Assembly: GCF_014164585.1 (NCBI RefSeq)
Contig: NZ_JACJFM010000015.1
Span: 1 to 64,000 of the forward strand
Length of the DNA stretch: 64,000 nucleotides
From: Oceanospirillum sediminis
GTDB lineage: Bacteria; Pseudomonadota; Gammaproteobacteria; Pseudomonadales; Halomonadaceae
Direction of reading: 5' to 3'
Positions 55,212-62,993 of this stretch are shown in pieces. A model generated the notes under the pieces. The model ran no database searches, had not been told where the DNA came from, and saw only the letters and a list, made by a program, of their open reading frames with translations. Each line of letters opens with the position of its first letter. Position 1 is the first letter of the stretch. The translations under genes and the position numbers were made by a program.

Positions 55212-55955
55212 TTAGCGCATATTCATGCCGCCATTAACTTGCAGAGTTTCACCTGTGATGTAACCTGCACCTTCACTCGCCAGGAAGGCGACTGCATTGG
55301 CAATCTCTTCTGGCTGGCCCAGACGAGCCAGAGGAATCTGCTTCTTAAGCATGTCATGCTGCTCCTCAGGCAAAGCATCGGTCATATCCGTTGCAATAAA
55401 ACCCGGAGCAACAGAGTTCACCGTAATATTACGGGAAGCCACTTCACGGGCCATTGCACGGGTAAAGCCTTCCATACCGGCTTTTGCCGCAGCGTAGTTG
55501 GTCTGCCCCATGTTACCCATAGTGGCAACAACAGAGCTGATATTAACAATACGCCCCCAACGGGCTTTAGTCATACCACGCAGAACAGCTTTAGACACAC
55601 GGAACACGGACTTCAGATTGGTATCCTGCACATCATCCCATTCGTCTTCTTTCATACGCATCAGAATGTTGTCTTTAGTAATACCCGCATTGTTAACCAC
55701 AATCAGAGGGGCACCAAACTCTGCGTTAATCTCTTTCAGCACACTATCAACGGACTCCTGAGAAGTCACATTCAATACCATACCTTTACCCTGAATACCC
55801 TGTTCTGCCAGGCCTTCAGAAATACTGTTTGCACCGCCTTCTGAGGTTGCAGTTCCAACAACAATAGCACCCATTTTACCCAGTGCATAAGCCGTTGCAC
55901 GACCGATACCACGGCTTGCTCCGGTAACCAGAGCAACTTTACCTTCAATACTCAT
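55212..55955 (-). CDS. fabG: 3-oxoacyl-ACP reductase
   Basis: NADPH-dependent reduction of beta-ketoacyl-ACP. A 247-aa short-chain dehydrogenase with the cofactor loop TGASRGIGRA (11-20), NNAG (88-91), catalytic Ser141, Tyr154 and Lys158 (YAAAKAG), and the C-terminal ETLQVNGGMNM. GGAGAA precedes ATG 55955. It follows fabD by 25 bp in the operon. Confidence 0.97.
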   Translation of the reverse strand: MSIEGKVALVTGASRGIGRATAYALGKMGAIVVGTATSEGGANSISEGLAEQGIQGKGMVLNVTSQESVDSVLKEINAEFGAPLIVVNNAGITKDNILMRMKEDEWDDVQDTNLKSVFRVSKAVLRGMTKARWGRIVNISSVVATMGNMGQTNYAAAKAGMEGFTRAMAREVASRNITVNSVAPGFIATDMTDALPEEQHDMLKKQIPLARLGQPEEIANAVAFLASEGAGYITGETLQVNGGMNMR

Positions 55956-55980
55956 TACATTCTCCGGACATGGTTAAAGA

Positions 55981-56925
55981 TCAGTCGCCTTTAACCAGAT
56001 CAATAGCAGATGTCAGGGCATCCGGGTCATTAACAGCCAGGACCCTGAGGCTACGTTGAATTTTCTTATTCAAACCCGCCAGTACTTTGCCAGGGCCACA
56101 CTCTACTGTGGTATCAACACCCTGATCCAGCATATACTGAACACAGCTCACCCAACGAACCGGGCTATACAACTGAGCCAGTAAGTTTTCACGAATCGTA
56201 TCCACATTCGTCTGTGGCAAACCATCAACATTCTGAACCACAGGAATACGCGGCTCTTCGATAGCAATCTTCTCCAGCTCAGCAGCCAGACGATCAGCGG
56301 CAGGACGCATCAGATCACAATGAGAAGGTACACTGACAGCCAGAGGAACTACTTTCTTAGCGCCCATCTCCTGACACTTAGCACCAGCCCTCTCTACCGC
56401 CGCTTTATTACCGGCAATAACAACCTGCCCCGGACAGTTATAGTTAACAGGGGAAACCACTTCATCTTCAGCAGCGGATCGACAGGCTTCTTCAATCTTT
56501 TCATCGTCCAGCGCCAGAATAGCAGACATAGCGCCTACTCCCTCTGGCACAGCGTCCTGCATGAACTCACCACGCAGTTTAACCAGACGGACAGCATCAG
56601 CAAAACCGATAGCTCCAGCACAAACCAGTGCGCTGTACTCTCCCAGACTATGTCCTGCCACAACATCCGGGCGCGGACCTTCAAGCTCTTGCCAGACACG
56701 CCATATAGCTACACTGGCAGTCAGAATTGCAGGCTGGGTCTTATCAGTCTGATTCAGTGCTTCAGCGGGACCTTCCTGAACCAGTTGCCAGAGGTCATAC
56801 CCCAGAATTTGAGAAGCTTCTTCGAACGTGGTACGCACAACTGAGTAACGATCAGCCAGCTCACTTAACATGCCAACTGCCTGAGAACCCTGCCCAGGAA
56901 ATACAAAAGCCAGGGACTGTGTCAT
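55981..56925 (-). CDS. fabD: Malonyl-CoA:ACP transacylase
   Basis: Moves malonyl from CoA to ACP. A 314-aa enzyme with FPGQGSQAVGM near 9-19, nucleophile Ser93 in GHSLGEYSAL, Arg118 for the malonate carboxylate, and His202 in SVPSHCDLM. AAGGG precedes the start. In E. coli fabH lies between plsX and fabD; here it does not, and instead a 191-bp gap with a likely promoter precedes fabD. Confidence 0.97.
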   Translation of the reverse strand: MTQSLAFVFPGQGSQAVGMLSELADRYSVVRTTFEEASQILGYDLWQLVQEGPAEALNQTDKTQPAILTASVAIWRVWQELEGPRPDVVAGHSLGEYSALVCAGAIGFADAVRLVKLRGEFMQDAVPEGVGAMSAILALDDEKIEEACRSAAEDEVVSPVNYNCPGQVVIAGNKAAVERAGAKCQEMGAKKVVPLAVSVPSHCDLMRPAADRLAAELEKIAIEEPRIPVVQNVDGLPQTNVDTIRENLLAQLYSPVRWVSCVQYMLDQGVDTTVECGPGKVLAGLNKKIQRSLRVLAVNDPDALTSAIDLVKGD

Positions 56926-57042
56926 AGCAAACCCTTTACACTGTTATTATTAATTGGCTTCAGACCAGGACATTTAAGTCTCGGGTTACCGAAACCCTTT
57001 TAAATCCTTAATAGACTGACCACCAGGCCAGAACAGCGCGCG

Positions 57043-57051
57043 ATTATAGCA
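57043..57051 (-). promoter_or_regulatory. Extended -10 promoter for the fabD operon
   Basis: The minus strand reads TGCTATAAT, a near-consensus extended -10, about 118 bases upstream of fabD in the gap left by the missing fabH. No good -35 is seen; a T8 tract lies just upstream. Confidence 0.55.
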
Positions 57052-57116
57052 CAACAGAAAAAAAATCGAGGCTCAATTTCTAAATTAATCTATTGCTTTA
57101 CTTAACACGCAAGGCA

Positions 57117-58112
57117 CTATTGTGCCTGAATCTTTTCTGCTACTTTTTGACATAAATCGGCCTTTACAGCACGCTGCGCATGCACAATAGCCCGATAAAA
57201 GCCCTCAGCTTCAGCAGCCCCATGACTTTTGACAACAACACCCTGCAAGCCAAGAAGTACAGCTCCGTTATATTGCTCCGGATTCAAAGAACGCCGTAAA
57301 CGTTTTAGCACAGGGCGGGCCAGTAAACTGATAAAACGGCTATATAAACTCCGGTTAAAAGCTTGCCGTATCTGCTGAAATAAAAAGCGCACAACACCTT
57401 CACTGGTTTTTAATGCTGTATTACCAGAAATACCATCACAAACGATTACATCAACATCACCAGTAAAAATATCACTGCCTTCAACAAAGCCCTTATACTC
57501 AATGTGCGGACTACTGGAGAAGAGCGCTGCCGCACGTCGAATCTGATCAGTCCCCTTCAACTCCTCCTCACCTACATTCAGCAATCCGACTGAAGGGGAA
57601 GCCTTATTCTGCATCACGCCAGCCATCGCACTCCCCATCATGGCAAACTGAAACAGATCATACTCATCACATGCCAGATTAGCCCCCAGATCCAGCATCA
57701 GGCATTCACCCGCTCGGGACGGTAACAAAGTACAGATAGCAGGTCGACTGACTCCGGGATACATCTTCAACAGATAGCGACTAATCACTGCCAGCGCACC
57801 GGTATTTCCCGCACTGACACAGGCATCCGCCTTCCTGTCTGCCACAGACTGTACAGCCAGATGAATAGATGATCCTTTATAATGTCTCAATGCACTTTTC
57901 GGATTTTCATCCATAGCAACACTGATATCGGAATGACAGATTTCAATTCGTGACAGGTAAGCAGAGTGTTCAGGCAAACAGGCTGAGATCTGAGCCTGGT
58001 CACCGACAAGAAGAATATACAGAGAAGGGTTTTCTTTCAGCGCCCGAAGCGAGGCAGGCACTGTGACACGGGGACCGAAGTCCCCGCCCATCGCATCAAT
58101 AGCGATTAGCAC
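57117..58112 (-). CDS. plsX: Phosphate acyltransferase PlsX
   Basis: Converts acyl-ACP to acyl-phosphate for the PlsY step of phospholipid synthesis. The 331-aa protein starts MLIAIDAMGGDFGPRVTVPA and has VSAGNTGALAVISRYLLKMYPGVSRPAI and LDLGANLACDEYDLFQFAMMGSAM, strong family markers. The start is GTG 58112, 12 bases after the rpmF stop. Peripheral membrane enzyme; E. coli PlsX is of similar length. Confidence 0.96.
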   Translation of the reverse strand: MLIAIDAMGGDFGPRVTVPASLRALKENPSLYILLVGDQAQISACLPEHSAYLSRIEICHSDISVAMDENPKSALRHYKGSSIHLAVQSVADRKADACVSAGNTGALAVISRYLLKMYPGVSRPAICTLLPSRAGECLMLDLGANLACDEYDLFQFAMMGSAMAGVMQNKASPSVGLLNVGEEELKGTDQIRRAAALFSSSPHIEYKGFVEGSDIFTGDVDVIVCDGISGNTALKTSEGVVRFLFQQIRQAFNRSLYSRFISLLARPVLKRLRRSLNPEQYNGAVLLGLQGVVVKSHGAAEAEGFYRAIVHAQRAVKADLCQKVAEKIQAQ

Positions 58113-58124
58113 AAGGGAGCCAGA

Positions 58125-58304
58125 TTACTCTTCGCCCTTGTCCACAACTTTCTTACCACGGTAGAAACCATCAGCAGTCACATGGTGACGCAGGTGGGTT
58201 TCACCAGTGGTTTTGTCCTCAGACAGCGCAGATACAGTCAGCGCATCGTGAGAACGACGCATACCGCGCTTAGAACGGGTTTTACGGTTCTGTTGAACAG
58301 CCAT
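58125..58304 (-). CDS. rpmF: Ribosomal protein L32
   Basis: A 59-aa component of the large ribosomal subunit. The sequence opens [22 protein letters not shown] and contains [17 protein letters not shown], nearly the same as E. coli L32 (57 aa). It is the C-minus form without zinc-binding cysteines. AGGAGTGAG lies close before the ATG at 58304. It sits between yceD and plsX, its conserved place. Confidence 0.97.
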   Translation of the reverse strand: MAVQQNRKTRSKRGMRRSHDALTVSALSEDKTTGETHLRHHVTADGFYRGKKVVDKGEE

Positions 58305-58338
58305 GACAACTCACTCCTAATACAACTAGAGGTTGCAG

Positions 58339-58869
58339 TTAACGTTTGTCCTTCAGCTGCATCAGCACACTGAAAGGATTTTCCGGTTTAGTTTCAGGTT
58401 GCGCTTCTTCCACATCACCTGAAACCAGCATTTCACTTGAAACGGAACACTCACCCTCATCGTGATACGATGTGATTGGCAGAGTCAGCAGAATCTCATC
58501 TTCAATCACAGGTAAGAGTTCCAGCTTTTCGTCTTCGACGATCAGCGGTTCATACTGTTTCGGTAAGTTAGCAGCCGCTTCATCAGAAGAAGCAATCGCT
58601 AACAAAAATTCGCTATCGACATCAATAGGCATCGGCTGCATACAGCGCTGACAACTGACCATTAACTGGCCTTTCAGCTTACCCCGTATAAAGCGTATCC
58701 GCTGAGGGTCGATATCGAACTCAAGACGTACATGGCAATGCCCTTGCGTATCAGCCAGAGCACTGATCACCCGCTCGCATTTATCGAGAGGAATATCCCC
58801 CTCGATAAAACCTGCATCCCGGGCTAATTTGTACGGCTCGATCGTAATTGGAAGTCGGTCACCAAACAT
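58339..58869 (-). CDS. yceD: YceD (DUF177), 23S rRNA accumulation protein
   Basis: A 176-aa DUF177 protein needed for normal 23S rRNA levels in E. coli and plants. The family core RFIRGKLKGQLMVSCQRCMQPMPIDVDSEFLLAI includes the CxxC pair (near residues 71-74), and EDEILLTLPITSYHDEGEC follows. It is the first gene of the rpmF-plsX-fab operon. The ribosome site before ATG 58869 is poor. Divergent from maf with about 100 bp between. Confidence 0.93.
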   Translation of the reverse strand: MFGDRLPITIEPYKLARDAGFIEGDIPLDKCERVISALADTQGHCHVRLEFDIDPQRIRFIRGKLKGQLMVSCQRCMQPMPIDVDSEFLLAIASSDEAAANLPKQYEPLIVEDEKLELLPVIEDEILLTLPITSYHDEGECSVSSEMLVSGDVEEAQPETKPENPFSVLMQLKDKR

Positions 58870-58971
58870 AAGCGCGCAATAATAGGGATATGACCCGCAA
58901 CTGTCAAAGGATAGAATAAAAAGAACACCAAATATTTATCGACGTTGCGATTATCGACAAGGATTCATCTA

Positions 58972-59553
58972 ATGCTCCCACTTGTTCTTGCTTCCTCCTC
59001 TCGCTACCGAAAGCAGCTACTGGAGAAACTAGGCTTGTCATTTATCCAGGCCAGCCCGGATACTGACGAAACAGCACTCCCGGATGAAACGGCACAGCAG
59101 CTTACAGAACGCCTTGCTTTGCTCAAAGCAAGTGCTCTGAGCACACATTATCCCGCTCATCTGATTATAGGCAGTGATCAGGTCGCAACCCATAACGGGC
59201 GCATTATCGGAAAACCACACACCAAAGACAATGCTTTTCAGCAGTTAAAAGCATTCAATGGACAAAGCGTGACGTTTCTTACCGGACTATGCCTGTACAA
59301 CAGCCAGACAGGCCAGCATCAAAGCCATGTGGAGCCTTTTTGTGTTCATTTCAGAGAACTGAGCGATCAGCAAATTCTGTCATACATTGAAAAAGAACAA
59401 CCACTGGATTGTGCAGGCAGCTTTAAATCTGAAGGGCTAGGTATCACTCTGTTTTCAGCCCTGGAGGGAAGAGATCCGAACAGCCTGATTGGCCTTCCTC
59501 TTATTGCTCTTACCACCATGCTGCGCAATGAAGGCACAGACCCTCTATCATAG
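58972..59553 (+). CDS. maf: Maf-family nucleotide pyrophosphatase (YceF type)
   Basis: House-cleaning hydrolase of non-canonical nucleoside triphosphates; the YceF subgroup prefers 7-methyl-GTP. The 193-aa protein has the Maf signature LASSSRYRKQLLEKLG at the start, DETALP near 33, LIIGSDQVA near 66-74 and CAGSFKSEGLG near 147. ATG 58972 has AAGGA eight bases upstream; an in-frame earlier start at 58945 is not supported. Location opposite yceD matches the conserved neighbourhood. Confidence 0.94.
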   Translation: MLPLVLASSSRYRKQLLEKLGLSFIQASPDTDETALPDETAQQLTERLALLKASALSTHYPAHLIIGSDQVATHNGRIIGKPHTKDNAFQQLKAFNGQSVTFLTGLCLYNSQTGQHQSHVEPFCVHFRELSDQQILSYIEKEQPLDCAGSFKSEGLGITLFSALEGRDPNSLIGLPLIALTTMLRNEGTDPLS

Positions 59554-59604
59554 CAGCACAACCTGAAGACACGCCATCATCTGAGATCCCACCTATCAGA
59601 GAAC

Positions 59605-59636
59605 AACACCTGCCAGGCAGCGACCTGCCAGGTGTT
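59605..59636. terminator. Hairpin between maf and the S49 peptidase gene
   Basis: AACACCTG pairs with CAGGTGTT, with an inner AGG/CCT stem, between two convergent genes. There is no T tract, so its strength is uncertain. Confidence 0.5.
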
Positions 59637-59672
59637 ATCGGACACATGCCATTCAACTGAATCTAATCTTTA

Positions 59673-60686
59673 TTAATAGATTGCCATATTACGTAACGCA
59701 GCCTGAACCTGCACCCCAAACTCACGTCCGAGCTGCTTCAACGGCGATGGTTCCGGAGTAAAATCGACCAGACGACCGATACCCACCTTATCTTCAGCCA
59801 CCTGACGCATACTCGCCAGACCATCAATCAACCCCATCTCCCTGGCCTGCTCACCATTCCAGACCAGCCCGCTGAACACTGACGGATCATCATTCAAGCG
59901 ATCCCCTCTGCCTTCTTTAACAGCGCGGATAAACTGCTCATGAGTCTGGCTCAACACCGAACGCCAGAAATCAGCCTGCTGTTCACTCATATCGGTAAAA
60001 GGGTCAAGAAAAGCCTTATTCTCACCGGAGGTAAAGACACGACGTTCAACCCCGACTTTATCCATCAGCCCTGTAAAACCGAACCCGGATGAGACCACAC
60101 CAATCGACCCGACCAGACTGGCTCTGTTGGCATAGATCTCATTCGCTCCGGCAGCAATATAGTAAGCCCCGGAAGCGCCAATATCACGAATAACAGCATA
60201 AACCGGAGTATCGGGATGCTTTGCCCTGAGACGGATAATCTCATCGTACACTTCACCGGAATGGACAGGACTGCCACCCGGACTGTTAATATTCAGAATA
60301 ACGGCTTTTGTTCCGGAATCATCAAATGCAGATCGCAATCCCTGAATCAGAAAATCCGCATTAGCTGGCTGCTCATCACCAATAGCGCCCAACACATCAA
60401 CCACGGCCACATGTTCGCCAGCAGGTAATTCAATCGAATCAGATGATTTCTGCCAGAACATAAAGATCACAACCACGACCACAATCAGGCGTGCAAAACG
60501 GAAAAACAGCGTCCAGCGACGAGCACGGCGTTGTTCTTTCAGGGTTTCCATTAACCATTTTTCCATCAGATGCCCGGTATGTGCAGCACCAGATTTTGCG
60601 GTGCGGGACGAATTACGCACCGATGCCGCCTGACGCTGAGAAGCATCTGCTTTTAATGGAGGTTCTTTCCAGTTCGATTCACTCAT
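59673..60686 (-). CDS. S49-family membrane peptidase (SppA-like, short form)
   Basis: A 337-aa membrane-anchored serine peptidase that degrades cleaved signal peptides or membrane-protein fragments. One helix (about 61-80), then the S49 domain with NSPGGSPVHSGEVYDEI near 135, nucleophile Ser in DIGASGAYYIAAGANEIYAN near 171 and the catalytic Lys in GENKAFLDPF near 224, the Ser/Lys dyad arrangement of single-domain SppA. The basic N-terminal 55 residues are cytoplasmic. It follows the HAD gene in a conserved order (rluC-HAD-peptidase). Confidence 0.93.
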   Translation of the reverse strand: MSESNWKEPPLKADASQRQAASVRNSSRTAKSGAAHTGHLMEKWLMETLKEQRRARRWTLFFRFARLIVVVVVIFMFWQKSSDSIELPAGEHVAVVDVLGAIGDEQPANADFLIQGLRSAFDDSGTKAVILNINSPGGSPVHSGEVYDEIIRLRAKHPDTPVYAVIRDIGASGAYYIAAGANEIYANRASLVGSIGVVSSGFGFTGLMDKVGVERRVFTSGENKAFLDPFTDMSEQQADFWRSVLSQTHEQFIRAVKEGRGDRLNDDPSVFSGLVWNGEQAREMGLIDGLASMRQVAEDKVGIGRLVDFTPEPSPLKQLGREFGVQVQAALRNMAIY

Positions 60687-60714
60687 TTTTCCACCTCAGC
60701 CGATATCTGGACGA

Positions 60715-61380
60715 TTATCGACGCGATACATCAAGAAGCCAGTCAACCAGATCAGAAAACTGGTCTGCAGTAAAAACCGGATGATATTTTTGCAAACGCT
60801 CCGGGTGATGGGCTCCGTAATTTACGGCGATACGGTCCATACCAGCATTTTCAGCCAGCGCCATATCAAACTCAGTATCTCCGACCATCACCGCATCAGA
60901 CACCTTGAGTTGCATTTCGTGCAACAGTTCATTAAGCATCATAGGGTCTGGCTTCGAACGGGTCTCATCGGCACACCGGGACGCAGAAAAATAGTGTGCC
61001 AATCCCGTCTCTTCAAAAACCTGATTCAACCCTCTTCTGCTTTTACCTGTGGCGACGGCCAGCCGGCACCCCGCAGTCTGAAGGCGCTTAAGCCCTTCCT
61101 CTACATCAGGAAACAGAGGCATCGCCTGATCTGATGCCTCCAGAAAATGCCAGGAGTAACGCTCTTTTAACAATTGCAGCTGAGATTCATCTATGCCGGG
61201 ACAGAGCGTTCGAATAGCCTCAGGCAATCCCAGGCCAATGATATCGCGTACGGACTCATAGCTCAGCGCAGGCTGCCAGCCGACATCAAGTGCTGCATTT
61301 TGCATACACAGCACAATCCGGGCCTCAGAATCAATTAAAGTGCCATCCCAGTCAAAAATGACAACAGGGTATTTCATCAT
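60715..61380 (-). CDS. HAD-superfamily phosphatase (phosphoglycolate phosphatase-like)
   Basis: A 221-aa HAD subfamily IA hydrolase. Motif I FDWDGTLID (Asp9 and Asp11), motif II VATGKSRRG near 112, motif III Lys in KPDPMML near 148 and motif IV VGDTEFDMALAENAG near 168 are all present with a helical C1 cap. It resembles Gph-type phosphatases, but the substrate is unproven. Its ATG overlaps the rluC stop (ATGA), so the two are coupled, as in pseudomonads. Confidence 0.93.
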   Translation of the reverse strand: MMKYPVVIFDWDGTLIDSEARIVLCMQNAALDVGWQPALSYESVRDIIGLGLPEAIRTLCPGIDESQLQLLKERYSWHFLEASDQAMPLFPDVEEGLKRLQTAGCRLAVATGKSRRGLNQVFEETGLAHYFSASRCADETRSKPDPMMLNELLHEMQLKVSDAVMVGDTEFDMALAENAGMDRIAVNYGAHHPERLQKYHPVFTADQFSDLVDWLLDVSRR

Positions 61381-62330
61381 CCCGCCTCTTTATGCAATTG
61401 TTTTAACAGATCTTTCATTGCCTTATCGTGAGGCGCACTCACCCTGATAACGCTACCGGAATCCGGATCAGGAAACCCCAGACTGGCAGCATGCAAAAAC
61501 ATTCGGAAAAAGCCTTTCTGCTGAAAAGCGGAATCTGCCTGTTTGTTGCCATACTTCACATCCCCAATTAAAGGGTGGCCGGTAAACTGGGCATGTACAC
61601 GAATCTGATGGGTTCTGCCGGTCACCGGCTCAGCTTCCATCAGGGTACATCGACTGAATCGCTCCAGCACTTTAAAGCGAGTGATCGCTTCTTTACCCTG
61701 AGCAACATTGACCCGAACCATTCTTTCACTCTGATCACCGGACTTCAGCAAAGGCTGACTCACCTGAACAATTTTATCAGGCCAGCGTCCAGTTACTAAC
61801 GCATGGTATTTTTTACTGAACGCTTTATCTTTCAGCGCCTGTTGCAGAAAATTAAGGCTCTTGCGATTTTTAGCAATCAGAATACATCCCGAAGTATCTT
61901 TATCAAGGCGATGCACCAGTTCAAGAAAATTATCGCCTTCACGCACCTGTCTTAAGGCTTCAATTAGCCCCTGCTTAATACCTGAACCCGCATGAACCGA
62001 TAAGCCATGAGGCTTATTTATCACCAGCCAGTTATCAGTTTCCTGTAGCACACTCTCCCTGAGCAGCTGTGCCAGCCCGTCGCTCACCGGAATATCTTCC
62101 GTTTTTTCCGCGACACGTACGGGTGGAATTCTGACAACATCCTCAGATTGAAGTCGATAAACCGCTTTAACACGCTTCTTATTGACCCGTACTTCACCCT
62201 TTCGAATAATTCGATATACCAGGCTTTTAGGCACACCTTTCAGATAAGTGATCAGAAAATTATCAACCCTCTGGCCGTCGTGACTGGCATCAATGGTGAC
62301 AAACTGGACCGAATTCGTCTTTTCAGACAC
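61377..62330 (-). CDS. rluC: 23S rRNA pseudouridine synthase C
   Basis: Makes pseudouridine at 23S rRNA positions 955, 2504 and 2580 in E. coli. The 317-aa protein has an N-terminal S4 domain (about 20-80; GQRVDNFLITYLKGVPKSLVYRIIRKGEVRVNKKR) and the RluA-type catalytic domain with Asp in LVHRLDKDTSGCIL near 146. I start at GTG 62330 behind GGGAGG, which gives the family length (E. coli 319); the frame is open to ATG 62474, but the extra 48 residues would overlap the rne promoter. Divergent from rne, as in other gammaproteobacteria. Confidence 0.95.
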   Translation of the reverse strand: MSEKTNSVQFVTIDASHDGQRVDNFLITYLKGVPKSLVYRIIRKGEVRVNKKRVKAVYRLQSEDVVRIPPVRVAEKTEDIPVSDGLAQLLRESVLQETDNWLVINKPHGLSVHAGSGIKQGLIEALRQVREGDNFLELVHRLDKDTSGCILIAKNRKSLNFLQQALKDKAFSKKYHALVTGRWPDKIVQVSQPLLKSGDQSERMVRVNVAQGKEAITRFKVLERFSRCTLMEAEPVTGRTHQIRVHAQFTGHPLIGDVKYGNKQADSAFQQKGFFRMFLHAASLGFPDPDSGSVIRVSAPHDKAMKDLLKQLHKEAG

Positions 62331-62480
62331 ATAGCCTCCCGGCAGTATTTTGTTCAGCAACGTACAATTAACAGAAATATAAACAGCAGGTATACATTTT
62401 TTCCGGTTCGACAACCAGGCAACCATCGCGGAAAATGGACCCGCTAACCCACAGTTAATCCACAGCTTGCTCAAATCAAA

Positions 62481-62509
62481 TTGATGGTTTGCGTGATAAC
62501 TGCTATATT
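62481..62509 (+). promoter_or_regulatory. Promoter of rne
   Basis: TTGATG (62481-62486), a 17-base spacer and TATATT (62504-62509). Transcription would start near 62516, giving a 5' leader of about 478 nt, as rne genes usually have long leaders. Confidence 0.65.
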
Positions 62510-62515
62510 GCAGAC

Positions 62516-62993
62516 CGCCTGAAATAGTATCGCAAATGTCATCCAGCCCGTGTGAAAGTATTGGCGGGTAAATCAGGCCTTACCTCCGCAAAAAAGCGTG
62601 ATGGTAACAGATTAAAATTTGAATGCGAGCTGAGTTTTTTCAGCTCGCTTTTCCGTTAACAGCACACCCAGACAATCATTCTGTGCCAACGGATCAACTT
62701 ATGTTTCGTGTCCGGTGAGTCTCGCGGAACGGCTGGAGTTATGCCGCACAGGCCGATTGCCTGTGTCCGGATGTCATCATAATGTAGTCGCCCGGCCCTG
62801 TACCTTGCCACCAGTATGTTTTTCAGCTTTTGCTGCCAGGCAACGAAGACCTGATGACAGCAGAAGCCAACAGACCTGCATAATCGTCTTTAAGCGAAGA
62901 GCATAGCGCACGCATAAAAATCTTGATTTCTGTTCCACCAACGATTGTTCCGGATGAACCGGTATTGGGTGTCCCAAGGACCCGAATAGTTTA
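62516..62993 (+). other. Long 5' leader of rne with hairpins
   Basis: No credible ORF of useful size. It holds a terminator-like hairpin (62625-62652, listed separately) and a second stem CACAGGC/GCCTGTG over CGATT (62744-62762). In E. coli the rne leader lets RNase E cleave its own mRNA; a similar feedback role is inferred here. I see no close resemblance to the E. coli leader sequence. Confidence 0.6.
62625..62652 (+). terminator. Terminator-like hairpin inside the rne leader
   Basis: GCGAGCTGA pairs with TCAGCTCGC (9 bp) over GTTTTT and is followed by TTTTCC. It lies about 110 nt after the predicted start, so it could attenuate rne or release a short leader RNA. Confidence 0.6.

Noticed and set aside
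62331-62474. N-terminal extension of rluC to ATG 62474
   Set aside because: The extra 48 residues are not family-like, the GTG at 62330 has GGGAGG upstream, and the extension would run close to the divergent rne promoter.
62536-62571. Possible 11-codon leader peptide (MSSSPCESIGG) in the rne leader
   Set aside because: No ribosome site and no run of regulatory codons; not enough to support an attenuator peptide.
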